A stretch of 64,000 bases of DNA, taken from contig JAKLTH010000218.1 of the NCBI GenBank assembly GCA_025175895.1, forward strand, positions 1 through 64,000, given 5' to 3'. The DNA comes from Wurfbainia villosa (lineage: Eukaryota > Streptophyta > Magnoliopsida > Zingiberales > Zingiberaceae). A program made the position numbers and the translations under genes. The notes beneath the pieces were generated by a model. That model saw only the letters and a list, made by a program, of their open reading frames with translations, made no database searches and was not told the origin of the DNA. Below, piece after piece: positions 47,465 to 59,635 of the stretch. How positions within the stretch are numbered: position 1 is the stretch's first letter; every line of letters starts with the position of its first letter.

Positions 47465-49910
47465 GGATTTCTACGTGGTGCTGGGAATTAAATTTCCAGG
47501 ACCACCGTGTTCCTGGGATTAAGATTCCCAGCACCACCTTATTTCTCGGCCAGTTCGCAAATGGACGTGGTCCTGAGAATTATATTTCTAGGACCACTGT
47601 GTTCCTGGGAGTTAAATTCCCAGCACCACCGTATTCCTCCAATTGAATCGCATACGGTGCCGGGAATTCACTTTCGGCCACTGTGTTCCTGAGATTTAAT
47701 TCCCAGCACCACATTTTCAGAAATCAGGCCCCGTGCCAAGTGGCACGAGGCCGAAACTGGGAGGCAGGAGGATCACAACGAAGTTTGCTCGACGCAACAA
47801 CATGTGAAGCCGTTAGGTCTTTCAGTCGATGTAAAGAATTCGGAATTTGGACTCCTGTAGGTCCATCAATGGGTTTCGGTCAAAACCCATTGATGGCCCT
47901 AGTCACCTCAACTTCGGTTCAAACCAACTCCAGTGGCTTTGGGACTTGCCCCTCTGTGTATCGTGTCCAAAATTTCTGATTTTCAAGGCATGATTAATTC
48001 TCAAAGACTACATTTTATCTCGCCCGTTCCATCATGCATGCGTGGTGCTGGGAATTCACTTACCAGCACCACGGTGTTCCTGGGATTGAGATTCCCAGCA
48101 CCACCTTATTTCTCGGCCAGGTCGCAAATGGACGTGGTCCTGGGAATTAAATTTCCAGGACCACTGTGTTCCTGGGATTTAATTCCCAGCACCACATTTT
48201 CAGAAATCAGGCCCCGTGCCAAGTGGCACGAGGCCGAAACTGGGAGGCAGGAGGATCACAACGAAGTTTGCTCGACGCAACAACATGTGAAGTCGTTAGG
48301 TCTTTCAGTCGATGTAAAGAATTCGGAATTTGGACTCCTGTAGGTCCACCAATGGGTTTCGGTCAAAACCCATTGATGGCCCTAGTCACCTCAACTTCGG
48401 TCCAAACCAACTCCAGTGGCTTTGGGACTTGCCCCTCTGTGTATCGTGTCCAAAATTTCTGATTTTCAAGGCATGATTAATTCCCAGCACCACATTTTAT
48501 CTCGTCCAGTTCGATTCAGACGCGTGTCGGGAATTCACTTACTGACACCACTATGGTGTTCTGGGATTGAGATTCCCAGCACCACCTTATTTCTCGGCCA
48601 GGTCACAAATGGACATGGTCCTGGGAATTAAATTTCCAGGACCACTATGTTCCTGGGATTTAATTCCCAGCACCACATTTTCATAAATCAGGCCCCGTAC
48701 CAAGTGGCACAAGGCCGAAACTGGGAGGCAGGAGGATCACAACGAAGTTTGCTCGACGCAATAACATGTGAAGCCATTAGGTCTTTCAGTCGATGTAAAG
48801 AATTCAAAATTTGGACTCCTGTAGGTCCACCAATGGGTTTCGGTCAAAACCCATTGATGGCCCTAGTCACCTCAACTTCGGTCCAAACCAACTCCAGTGG
48901 CTTTGGGACTTGCCCCTCTGTGTATCGTGTCCAAAATTTCTGATTTTCAAGGCAGGATTAGGTTTACACCTAATTTTCAGAAATCAGGCCCCGTGCCAAG
49001 TGACACGCGACCGAAATTGGGAGGTAGGAGGATAAGAAGGAAGTTTCCTCGATGCAACACCATGTGAAGCCGTTAGGTCTTTCAGTCGATGTAAAGATTT
49101 CGGAATTTGGACTCCTGTAGGTCCATCAATGGGTTTTAGCCAAAATCCATTGATGGCCCTACACAGGACCACTGTGTTCCTGGAATTTAAATTGCCAGCA
49201 CCACCTTATTTTCGGCCTGTTTGAAAGTGTACGTAATCGGGAATTGAAATCCCAGACTATGTGTTCCGGCGATTCTAATCAGACGTGGTCCTCGAATTGA
49301 AATCCTGTGACCACCGTGTGTTCCGGCCATTCTAAAGATGCGTGGTCCCGGGAATTGAAATCCAGACCACCTTATTCCTCACCATTTCGAAATTGTACGT
49401 GGTCACGGGAAATAAATTCCCAACCACTGAGTTTCGGGATTATAATTACGACCACCGTATTCCTCGGCCATTCGAAATTGTATGTAGTCACAGGAATTAG
49501 AATCTCGGGCCATTGTGTTCACAGGATTTTAATTTCGACCACCTTATTTCTTGGCCAGTTCGAAATTGTACGTGGTGCTGGGACTTTTTTTCCCAGCACC
49601 CTTGTGTTCCTGGGAGTTAAATTCCCAGCACCACCGTATTCTTGGGAATTAAAATCCCAAGACCATTGAGTTCCTGGGATTTTAATTCCCAGCACCACCT
49701 TATTTCTCCCAGCCTGACCAGACATGGTGGGCCGACTTTAATTCCACTCACCACCGCTGTTCTCGGGAGTTAAATTTCCCAAAGACCACCGTATTTCTGA
49801 GTTCAAATTGACGCGGTGCCGTGAATTAAAATCCTAACCACTGCGGTTGTCGAAAATTTAATCCCAGGCTATTGTCAGTTCTCGGATTTCATTGTCAAGA
49901 CCAAAGAAAG
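47465..49910. repeat. Palindrome array 2 with interspersed ~298-bp units
   Basis: Short palindromes of two arm types alternate: GTGGTGCTGG/CCAGCACCAC (for example 48042-48072) and GTGGTCCTGG/CCAGGACCAC (48134-48164). Both have 10-bp perfect stems and 11-base loops. Between them lie CCAAGTGGCAC units starting at 47736, 48219, 48700 and 48996, giving periods 483, 481 and 296. From 49170 to 49910 only the palindromes remain, increasingly degenerate. Orientation is the same as in array 1. Confidence 0.88.
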
Positions 49911-50068
49911 TATCAACAATATATATAACATTTATTAAAGCTCAAACACAAACAATAAACATATTTACAGTCACTGTTGATTTATGGGAAGCAGTACCAT
50001 TTACAAGTTAGCAAATTTCATTAATTACAACAATGCATTGTCATACTGCCACCTGAACACTTCTAAAA
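49911..50068 (-). promoter_or_regulatory. Candidate 3' UTR and polyadenylation signal of gene 2
   Basis: On the minus strand an AATAAA lies at 49931-49936, about 135 bases after the stop codon of gene 2 (50069-50071). The stretch is AT-rich and has no array motifs. It marks where the palindrome array meets the 3' end of gene 2. Confidence 0.45.
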
Positions 50069-52929
50069 TTACATCAGGAAGAACTCATCCCTTAAAATTG
50101 AGACAGAGACATCTATTCTGAATTTGGTCATGTCTGCTTGTTTGAAGTCCATCTTCTCACCATAAAGCAGACATCTCATGTATTGCATCACAAAGAAGGC
50201 ACAATCATTGCTGTAAACATGCAAAGAAAAATTTTATATTTCAATTCAAAAGTATAATTTTCACGTTCAGTATTTTTCTTTTAGTACCTTGCCACTTGTT
50301 AGGGACAATCGTTATAGAAACCGGTATCGATGGGGTAATAAGCTTGTAAACATGGATGAATTCGCAAACTCCTTAGGTGAATATCCTTTAAATTGGGATA
50401 CCTATAATTACGATGACTAAGTTAACATAACTATTCATTAACAGATAACAAAGTTAAATTGATGGAATATCTATATTTAAAATATTTAACTACTCACCAC
50501 TGCTTCAAAATCAGCTTTTGATCTTCCACCATATGAAATGGAGTTGTAATGATTGAAACTCATTGCTTTTGTGTCGATACACAACAGGTGAAAGTGAGTT
50601 TGGTCAGTATTTAGAGGTATAAAAATATATCTAACCTCTCCATCATTCATGTCCGTGTTTATGATTTGTGTTGTGACAGTCTTCCACGACAATCTTAATG
50701 CTGACTGAAATTGTGTGTAGAGGAAAATATTTAAACAGTTAGTATAACATCAAATGTCGTGAAAATACAAGATAATTTAACTCCCTTACAATGAACACGA
50801 CTGAGCAATACAGACTTGTTATATGACCTACATGAAGAGGAGGCCCCTAAAAGAATTGAGCAAAATGTATCGATAACCTCCCAATCAGGAAAACAGATCC
50901 ATTAACTCAGTATAAAGAATTGAGTTAATAAAAAAGGACCTTCCTCCCAAACATAACCTGTTATCGGCCTACAAAAAAATTTAATCGTAAATAAATATTT
51001 GCACTTTATAATATTGTAATAGAATTTTTGAATGTAATGGTGGATGTAACTACCATACTTTATTTTTTCTAAACTTTTTAGCAAGTAGGTCACATCAGCA
51101 TCTTGTTTCTTGTTCTTTGCCGTCTTACAATTTTTCTTGACATACTATGATACAAAAATATTATTAGTTATTTAAATAAAATAACACAAACTAATTTTGG
51201 GAAGTATTCTGACTAACTGCAATGACTTCCATTCTCATTTGGTTGAGTTTATCAATTATTGCTTCATCCCTGTCAAGATCTTTTTCATCTTCTTCCAAAA
51301 TACAGATAGTACCCCTCGCTTGCAATTCATCCATACCAATTTTTTGTTTGCCTTTCTTGTCAAATACTTCTGCTTCTTTTACAGTATTATTAGGTTGCCC
51401 TTCTAATAACTCAACATCAGAAATTTATGTCTTTTTTCTTTTGCTTTGAGGTACCAATTTTGCCCACAGTGGACTATCAACGGGAGTATCCCTGTAATCA
51501 TAGCGGGTTCTATCTCGCCGTCTTGTTCTGCTGGCAATTGGTTCCGGTTGAGGTTGAGGGTCAACTTCAGGCTTATTTGGATCAGAGTGAGTCTACTTGG
51601 AGTTCAAGATATAGATTGTACCGAGGATGACACGGTTTATGCCTGAATTGGTCAATCTAGATGTTAAGGATAGAGGGACATTGTCACATATTGTGAGAGT
51701 CACAATTAGTAGTCACAAAGGTGATGTTGGAGCTCAACATTCTTGTAATTTGGGTAGCAATGATGTGTTGCTAGATACCACTCATTGCTTATGTTTCTAA
51801 ATTGGTTTAAGGACATTACCAACGTTATAAGAACCTATAGGGTCACACACAAAAGGCAATTAGATGGAGATTAGGTTCATATGATGAACCATGAGGATTA
51901 GGTTCATGGGATGAACCAAATTAGATTATGAGTAATCCGAATTAGACTAATTGAGTTAGACTCAAGTTGATTCAAGTGTTGAATGAGTCTAATTTAGATT
52001 TGATTCATTGAGTCAATTTAAATTAATGAATAGAGATTCATTAAATCAAATTGACTGAAATCAAGTTGTTAGATTTGATCAACCATGGGAGATAAGAGGT
52101 CAAGTTTGACTTGACTTGAGAGGGAAGATGAATGGTCAATTTTGACTTGACCAATTGTCATGTTATGGTGACATGGCATGTGGGCCGGCCAATGATGGTG
52201 TTCCACATCATCATGGACTTATCATGGGGTGCCACCTCATGAGGGAGACCAATAGCCATTGGCTCTTGGAGTAACTCCCAAATAAGTGGTCGGCCACTTT
52301 AGGAGGCTTGATGGTGGTAATTCATTTGTGTAGTAACTCCAACTTCATCTTCTTCCTTGCTCCACTCAAGTTCTCTCCCAATCCTCCATTTTGCCGAGAC
52401 CTTCAAGGAGTGCTAGCACACTCAAGATTGTCTTTTCTTCACCTATTGCTTTTGTGGATACCAATAGAGGAGTCTGCACTTGACACTCTCGAGTTCCGGC
52501 AATCCATTTGGACGAGCGAGATAAGCGAAGGGCATCGCTTCAAGGGTAATTTCTTATCATGTACATCTAGAGTAGATCTAAAGGTATTAAACACATACAT
52601 GTTAGTTTTATTTGTTATACTTCACATGGATCCGTGGCTGGGGCTTCCGAGGTTTCCGCAACGCAAAAAATGGTTTTTTGCTGCTTGGAAAACCCAACAG
52701 TTAAGTGTTAGTATCAAATAACAATAATAAAGGAAATGGTGTGCTAACCTTGTTAATGTTGGATAGGAGAGAGTCGGGTAAATCTTGGACTAAGGGAGAA
52801 GGGGGGATTTGGCATGAAAATGGAAGTTGAAGGGAGGGTGTTGAATTATTGGGGTAAAGTTGAATGGGGTTTATGTGTGAAGGTGGTGGGACGTTATTGG
52901 AGGCCTGTAGTAAGAGTGATTCTGTACAA
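50069..52929 (-). pseudogene. Gene 2: Ulp1-like (C48) cysteine protease gene, split and with nonsense codons
   Basis: Minus-strand exons read in order. 52929 to about 52750 is Pro/Ser-rich, ending before GTTAGC. After an inserted LTR, 51578-51206 encodes RTRRRDRTRYDYRDTPVDSP and an acidic, coiled-coil-like tract, with a TAA at 51425-51427. Short exons follow near 51110-50925 and 50847-50790. 50704-50498 carries VRYIFIPLNTDQTHFHLLCI, containing the catalytic His. 50416-50288 has a TAA at 50299-50301. 50210-50069 begins SNDCAFFVMQYMRCL, containing the catalytic Cys, and ends at a stop. Known role: Ulp1 proteases remove SUMO-like tags. The join 50498/50416 does not keep frame cleanly. The gene converges on gene 1. 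Confidence 0.65.
51579..52699 (+). repeat. A5: A-family LTR fragment inside gene 2
   Basis: The sequence from CAGAGTGAGTCTACTTGG onward matches the 3' two thirds of the A2 LTR and ends at the LTR terminus AAACCCAACA (52690-52699). The first ~700 bases are missing. No PBS or internal sequence follows, so this is a truncated solo LTR. It lies between two exons of gene 2 and has a sharp left edge in exon sequence. Confidence 0.85.
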
Positions 52930-53826
52930 GAAAAGGAAAACAGTATTAAGTATGTAATACTTAGATGTATGTAGCAGTTAAAGCATTACCCAGCGTATTA
53001 GTCTACTACAGGGGATAAGTTGTTCTGATTAATGATAATGCTAGCTCCGTGAGTAGCTAATTAGATTGAATTGATTTCCTGCTAGTAGTAAAGTTATTAC
53101 TTGATATTCTGCATTATCCCGGTATTGGCCTAAGAAAGGGCGAGGAGGAAGAGTAGTCAACCAAATGAGGGAAAAAGGAAAGGGAAGGAGAGTGCACAAA
53201 GAAGTAATGCTCCTTCAATCCTTTATGTGAGGAGGGGATGTCGGTCAAGAATTGGAAGTCTGACCGAGCTTGGAAATAGAAAATATCCATTTATGATGAT
53301 TTTACTTGGAAAAAATAGTGAAATAGAAAGGAGAGGGGGTAATGAATAAGTAAGAGGTGATAAAGTAAAATTCTAACATAAAACGGAAAGAGTTGGAACT
53401 TAAATGATTCAAGGGAATAGAGAAGTATGTAGATACTTCTAAGAAGAATGGATGAAGAGGTTACGTATTGCTCTTCAGTATTGAAAATGCGAGAAGAAAT
53501 CTTTGTCTTGTCAGGGGTAGATGTGGACGCTCGATGGAGGTAGCTATGATTATATGAAATCCTGAGAGAAGTTGTAATCAAGAAGAGAGAGATCGACACT
53601 GTTCTCCTGTAACTTTGGAGTGAGTAGAAGCAAACCATGAATAGGGAATTGGAGAAATGGGTTGCATCTTCTTAAAGATAGGGAGTGAGAATCAGTAGGG
53701 ATTACTTCTGTATTTATAATAAAGAGGGGGGGGGGGAGGAAAAAGGGAGGAAATAACAACTTTTTTCGCTCATTTTTAGAGTAGTGTTATGAAATTAGAA
53801 GGAATTAGTTTGTTAGGGTGAAAATA
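52930..53826. other. Upstream flank of gene 2 and candidate minus-strand promoter
   Basis: I recognise no gene with confidence. A minus-strand TATA-like TTATTATAAATAC at about 53711-53723 lies directly beside a run of 11 G (53726-53736) and could be the gene 2 promoter. A 115-codon minus-strand frame at 53291-53638 has no recognisable domain. A purine-rich tract spans 53150-53350. Confidence 0.35.
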
Positions 53827-56383
53827 TATTGGTGCAATCGGCCCAGGTCATGATTGACAAGACTTGAGTTTAACTCGAGTAGTGTTTTGATTTTAACAAT
53901 GAGTTAACTATTGTTTGACAATGGGTTGACTATATGGTTGACATGGAGTTGACCATATGATGGAGAAGTCTAAGTGGGACACTTGGCATGGAAAGTCCAA
54001 GTCTTGGGTACTTGGCAATGGGAAAGTCCAAGCATAGGTCTTAACATTTGGAAAGTCCAAGCATTGGTCTTAACAAGGGAAAGTCCAAGCTTGAGTCTTA
54101 GCAATTGGAAAGTCCAACATGGGTTGGCAAGGAAAGTCCAAGGTTGTAGTCTTGGCCATGAAAGTTCAAGGGTGTAGGCTTGGCGGTGAAAATCCAAATC
54201 ATGAGTACTTGACATTTGGGAAGTCCAAGGTTTGATATTAGCGGCAAGGGTGGAGTCCAATTTGACTTATGCTGCCAAGCTTGAGTCCAAGGGTGGAGTC
54301 TTGGCAGCATAAGTTTAATGGTTGGCGGCGTAAAGTCCAAGTGTGTGTCTTGGCAGAGTAAGTCCAATTTGCCTTGGCAGTGTAGACCAGCTTAGCATGA
54401 TAATAGCCGATGGAAACATTTGAAGGCTAGCGTATAGATGAGCAAGTCATGGATGACTTAGAGGGATCCAATAGGCGTGAGGCCGATGGAGGTGGCTAGA
54501 AGGCTTAGGTCTAGGCTAAGGGTGGTCTAGTGATGTGAGCAAAACATATAGGGTTTTAAGAGTAGTTTTCGCTCACATCTCATTACATTTTATGTTAGTT
54601 TCATGCATATGTCACTCTATTTTGCATGCATTTCCTATTTTCTAGTTCGGAGGTCTGCTCTTTATACTTTTGTGTGCAAGATAGCATTTCATGGGAAAAC
54701 GGTGCATTTATGGAGCAAAAATGGAGTAATTTATGGAGCACAGACCTTAGGGAACATGCACTGGCCATGTCCCAAGACTTGGGCATGTTTCGGAAGCGAA
54801 ACGGATCAAAATGGAGGCTCCAAAAAAACATACGGCCAAACCGTGTGAAAACACATGACCGTGCCTTTTTTCCAACTCAATTTCCAGTCGAGATTTCACC
54901 TATTTTCCTGCCTTGCACATGGCCAGGCCGTGTGAAATTCACACGACCGTGTGGCGGCGCCGCGAATTCAAAGAAATAAAATTTTTCAAGCATTTATGGA
55001 ACGTCGGAGCCGCCTTTATATATAGGAAACTCATCCAAGAGGTGAGGGATCACGAGGGATCCGCCCTAGGGCTCCCAAACCCTAGGGGGGAGGCACGACG
55101 GTTAGGACGGCACGTTGAAGCCTTAAAAAGCTTCGGTAACTCACAGCAGAGAGGAGGAACGCCGCCGGAGGTCCACCACTTGCAATACAATGCCAGAGAG
55201 GAGGTCACAATGCCTTGTAATCTTTATTTATGCACTCTCTTTCTATTGTAATTAAACTTAAACATGTGTTGTGATTCTTCCTTCGCGTTTATGGAGTAGA
55301 ACTTTTGATTCTAGGATTAGGGAGTAGCTTGTGTTCATAGACAATGTTGGTTCATATTAAATTCTGGCCAAAAGTTGGATTTGACAATTGGATGTTGCTC
55401 TTTATTATACCTACGTGTATTTGGCTTTCTTTCTGCTGTGCTTAGGTGATACGAGGTGGTGACAGCCCTCGCAATCTAGATTTAGGAGGTTTGATCAAGG
55501 AACCTAGGGGTAAACCTGGCCTCCCGTAACTGTGGGGAGAAGGGAGCGGTGGAATCGGAAACGGTCCACCGCAAGGATTGATTTGGCATCCTCGTACCCT
55601 CTATCTCGTCCTTTTGGGCGAGGATAGCTCCCGGTGAATACAGCGGCTTTGCGGGAGAGTGTATGATGTCCCTTCCCCAAAATCGTAAGTAGAAGATTAG
55701 ACGACGCCAATTGACAACGTTGTTCTGTGGTACACAAGTGAAACCGAAGTCCTAGAATCGCCTTTTCAAGACCCCGGCACCCTCTTTTCCTCCTCCGTGT
55801 GACACCGCACTGAATAGGGTCCTCCGATAGTCCTCACCCACCAACTCTCACTGAGATTTCGTCCGAACAACTGCAACCACTTAGTGTATTGGTACTCGAA
55901 TCTCAGTCCCTGTGAGATCGATAATCTATTTATTACTTGACAACATTCGTGCACTAACGAGCGTTGAGAGCGAGCACGTACTTTGAGTCTTCGACGGTCT
56001 CCGTCGCGGGATTTAAGGTCGTGATCGTGCGAATCATCTAGCAAGTATGAGGGCATCATACATGGGGTAATCCTTATGGTTGAGGTTTAGCGATCGTGGG
56101 TTATGGACGGTCGGACCGTCTGTTTGACACTTAGTAGCCGAGTCGACAGCGGCGATCGGATTATGATCGATCGTCGGAGTCGATCGGCGTTGATGCAGCA
56201 AGTGGCCTTGGCAGTCGACTGCCAGCATTGGGCAGTCGACTGGCCATGAGCAGTCGACTGCCATGGAGGGCAGTCGACCGCTACTGGTTTTGGTCGCGAA
56301 GGCAGAATGCTCGGTAGCCGACTGAGCAGTCGGCTACGGGCTTGAGCAGTCGACTGCTGGGAATGACAGTCGACTGCCAGTGT
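53827..56383 (+). repeat. I: SIRE-like LTR (3' part missing), split by solo LTR H
   Basis: It starts TATTGGTGCAATCGGCCCAG, the same start as E's left LTR read on the minus strand. A run of about 12 degenerate ~30-bp repeats with GGAAAGTCCAAG lies at 53985-54370, like the block in E's LTRs. After H (54531-56041) it resumes with palindromes CAGTCGACTG at about 56210-56380. It is cut at 56384 by A4. No SIRE coding sequence is visible. Confidence 0.75.
54531..56036 (+). mobile_element. H: solo LTR, probably Ty3/gypsy (Tat/Athila-like), 1506 bp
   Basis: TGATGTGAGCAAAAC at the start and GAATCA at the end are flanked by the perfect duplication TCTAG (54526-54530 and 56037-56041). There is no internal coding sequence, PBS or second LTR, so it is a solo LTR left by LTR-LTR recombination. 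CCGTGTGAAATTCACACGACC-like sequence near 54930 is usual in plant Tat/Athila LTRs. The family assignment is inference; the solo structure is seen directly. The small frames inside are not genes. Confidence 0.82.
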
Positions 56384-57683
56384 TGTTAGTGAAAGTCCTA
56401 GAGTCAATCATGTGATGATTGTTGTATGGACTTTATTGTATCATATTCCTATTTATAAAGACATTGTTATTATATTTACTTGTATTGGTGTCAAATAAAC
56501 TAAGTATAATAACATCCTTTAGTAGAAGGTTCTTATCTATATCAATCGATTGGTTGAATCGATAATGAGATGATATAGAGAACACTACTCTTAATCATTC
56601 CTAGTCAAGTATTAACATTCAGGGACAATATTAATGCGTAGAGACTAGCATGTAGGTCAACTCGATGACTTGATCTCACAAGTCATGGATATGAGATATA
56701 AAGTTGACACATGGGTATGAATTAGAGAATGTATACTGAATGACCCACCATGAGAAAGTATCATGGATCGTTATATGAGTGTCATATACTTTCTCATGTG
56801 ACTATTAGTATGTCTATTAGTCCTTGGACCTGAAGTCACCATGATTCCCTACATAAGGAGTTGCATACTTTGGTTTCGTCAAACGTCACCCGTAAATGGG
56901 TGGACTATAAAGGCTATTACTGGGTATGTAACAAATTATGCGGAGGGATGTGAGTGATGTAGATGGGATATATCCCTCTTATATGACGGGAGTGACATCG
57001 TTATTCTTGATAGAGTGAGACCATGAAGTGCATAACCATGGCCAAATGAGTCAATATGAGATATTGAGCTCATTTGATCAGAGTGAGTTTACTTGGAGTT
57101 CAAGATATAGATTGTACCGAGGATGACACGGTCTATGCCTCAATAGGTAAATCTAGATGTCAAGGATAGAGGGACATTGTCACATATTATGAGAGTCACA
57201 ATTAGTAGTCACAAAGGTGATGTTGGATCTCAACATTCTTGTAACTTGGATAGCAATGATGTGTTGCAAGATACATCTCATTCCTTATGTTCCTAAATCG
57301 GTTTAGTAGCATTGCCAACGTTATAAGAACCTATAAGGTCACACACAAAGGGCAATTAGATGAAGATTAGGTTCATATGATGAACCATGAGGATTAGGTT
57401 CATGGGATGAACCAAATTGGATTAAGAGTAATCCAAATTAGACTAATTGAGTTAGACTCAATTTGATTCAAGTGTTGAATAAGCCTAATTTAGATTTGAT
57501 TCATTGAGTCAATTTAAATTAATGAATAGAGATTCATTAAATCAAATTGACTTGAATTAAGTGGTTAGATTTGATCAACCATGGGAGATAAGAGGTCAAG
57601 TTTGACTTGACTTGAGAGAGAAGATGAATGGTCAATTTTGACTTGACCAATTGTCATGTCATGGTGACATGGCATGGGGGTCG
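56384..57683 (+). repeat. A4: A-family LTR, left part, cut by A6
   Basis: Starts TGTTAGTGAAAGTCCTAGAG at 56384 inside LTR I and matches the A2 LTR for about 1.3 kb. It stops at the TGTAGG start of A6 (57684), just where other copies read GGCCAATGATG. The remainder should lie beyond the right edge of the window. The 5 bp left of it are AGTGT. Confidence 0.85.
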
Positions 57684-59561
57684 TGTAGGGAATTCTTTAT
57701 GCTAAATGGCATATGCGCAACGGAAAAATTAGGATCCCTTCCAAGTGATCCATGCGAAAGCAAACTCGTATAAAATAAATTTCTCTAAACCAAACCTATC
57801 TTATAGGAGAGGATTACCTTTGTTGCGTGCCCTTGTTAATCCCGCTTCTCCCTTTTGTTTGTTGGATCTTTAGCACGTTCAAGTGTCCGTGCCTCTATAT
57901 GTATCCACATGAGCAAGCTCTTGTCTCACAAAAGAAAACTAGAGGAGCTCTCCTTTACTTCTTGCTAGAGAAGTCCCTAAAGGAGAGGAAGCTAGGGAAA
58001 AAGAGAAGGGAAGAAGAAGACTACTCTTCTTGCTACACTCACAAAAGCCACACAACAATAAGCTCTCAAGCTCTCTCCAAGCCTCAAGCTCCCAACAACC
58101 ACACTCCACCAAAAATTCTACTTTGGCCGGCCACTCCATGGAGCCTTTTATAGGGTTGGAAAAACCCTTCCACCTCCTTCACATTCAATGCAATCCATTG
58201 CATTGAGACACACTCAAAAAGGATTTGGCTTCCTTGTTTGGCCGGCCACTTAAGGAGACAAAACCATTTTGTTTCCTTCCACCTTATCTAGCTTAGGGGG
58301 ATGCTTAGGTGGCATGCTTATGTGGCATGCTTATGTGGCATTCATGCATGTTGAATTAATCTTATTAATTCAATTAAGCTTATGTTATCATATTGAATTA
58401 ATCTTATTAATTCAATTAAGCTTATGTTATCATATTGAATTAATCTTATTAAATCAATGAGGTAACATGTTGAATTAATCTCATTAAATCAATTAGCTAA
58501 AATTCTCATTAAGCTTAAAGTCCAAAAACCATTTTGTACTTAAGCTTATTCCCAAATTATTCTAGTCAAACTAGAATACTCTAATTCCTCTAATCATCAT
58601 GCTCTTTGTGTGTGACCCTATAGGCTCTCATAACGTTGGCAGTGGACCTAAACTCTTTTAGATACACAAGCAATGAGCGACATCTAGCAATACATCATTG
58701 CTACCCAAGTTATGAGATAAGTCAAGATCCGACTAACCTTTCCGTGACTACTATAATATATGACCGTGTCCTTCTATCCTTGATATCAGATTGACCAATG
58801 AGGCATAGACCGTGTCATCCTCGATCAATCTATGTGTTTCTTGATCCCTGAGTAAACTAACTCAAACAAATGAGCTCAATATCTCATATTGACTCATTCG
58901 AGCATGGCCATGCGTTTTAGTAGTTCTACTCAATCAAGGGGCCCACCGATATCACTCTCGTCATATGAGAGGGATAGATCCCATCTACATCACTCACATC
59001 CCTCTGCATAATTTGTTATATACCCAGTAATCGCCTTTATGGTCCACCCTGTTACGGGTGACGTTTGACGATACCAAAGTACATAACTCCTTATGTAGGG
59101 AACCGTAGTGACTTCAGGTCTGAGGACTATTCATACCAATAGTCACATGAGAAAGTTTATGACACTCATATGACGATCCATGAAACTTTCTCATGGCGGG
59201 TCAGTTCAGTATATATTCTCTAATATATACCCATGTGTCAACTTGATATCATATATCCATGACTTGTGAGATCAAGTCATTAATTGACCTACATGCTAGT
59301 CTTTATGTATTAATATTGCCCTTGCATATTAATACTTGACTAGGAACATTTAGAAAGTGTTCTCTACAGCCTCTCATAATCAATTCTGCCAATTGATGTG
59401 CTGTAGATAAGAACCTACTTTTCTAGGGCATTACTATATTTAATTTAGCTGGCACAAGCAAGACTTAAATATAATAACCAATCCTTTGCCTTTATAGAAT
59501 ATGATACAAAATGTTCCCTATTCAACCATCACATGATTGGTTCTTAGGGCTATAACTAACA
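57684..59561 (-). repeat. 3' LTR of A6 (1878 bp), chimeric with A-type U3
   Basis: Starts TGTTAGTTATAGCCCTAAG at 59561 on the minus strand. The first ~950 bases (59561 to about 58600) align with A LTRs. The remainder (about 58600-57684) does not, and instead has a TATA-like TATAAAAGG at about 58144-58152 and a purine/pyrimidine-rich transcript start region. A TTGAATTAATC-type tandem repeat of about 48-58 bp lies near 58345-58480. The PPT GTGGGAGATT adjoins at 59562-59571. Confidence 0.85.
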
Positions 59562-59635
59562 ATCTCCCACTAGCACTAGTACCAATCACTATGATATCTA
59601 ATACCTAGTGACCTAGTGTGACCATCATGCTTCCT

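Noticed and set aside
47683..48943. Series of 98-codon plus-strand frames as separate genes
   Set aside because: They are copies of one ~298-bp repeat without a start context, promoter or recognised domain. I recorded them as repeats and kept the open frame only as a finding.
53291..53638. 115-codon minus-strand frame as the first exon of gene 2
   Set aside because: It is Ser/Leu/Tyr-rich without a domain, it lacks a clear donor site leading to the exon at 52929, and coding character is weak.
54531..56036. Frames in 54601-56059 as protein genes
   Set aside because: The region is a solo LTR with a perfect target duplication. The frames have no recognised domain and overlap on both strands.
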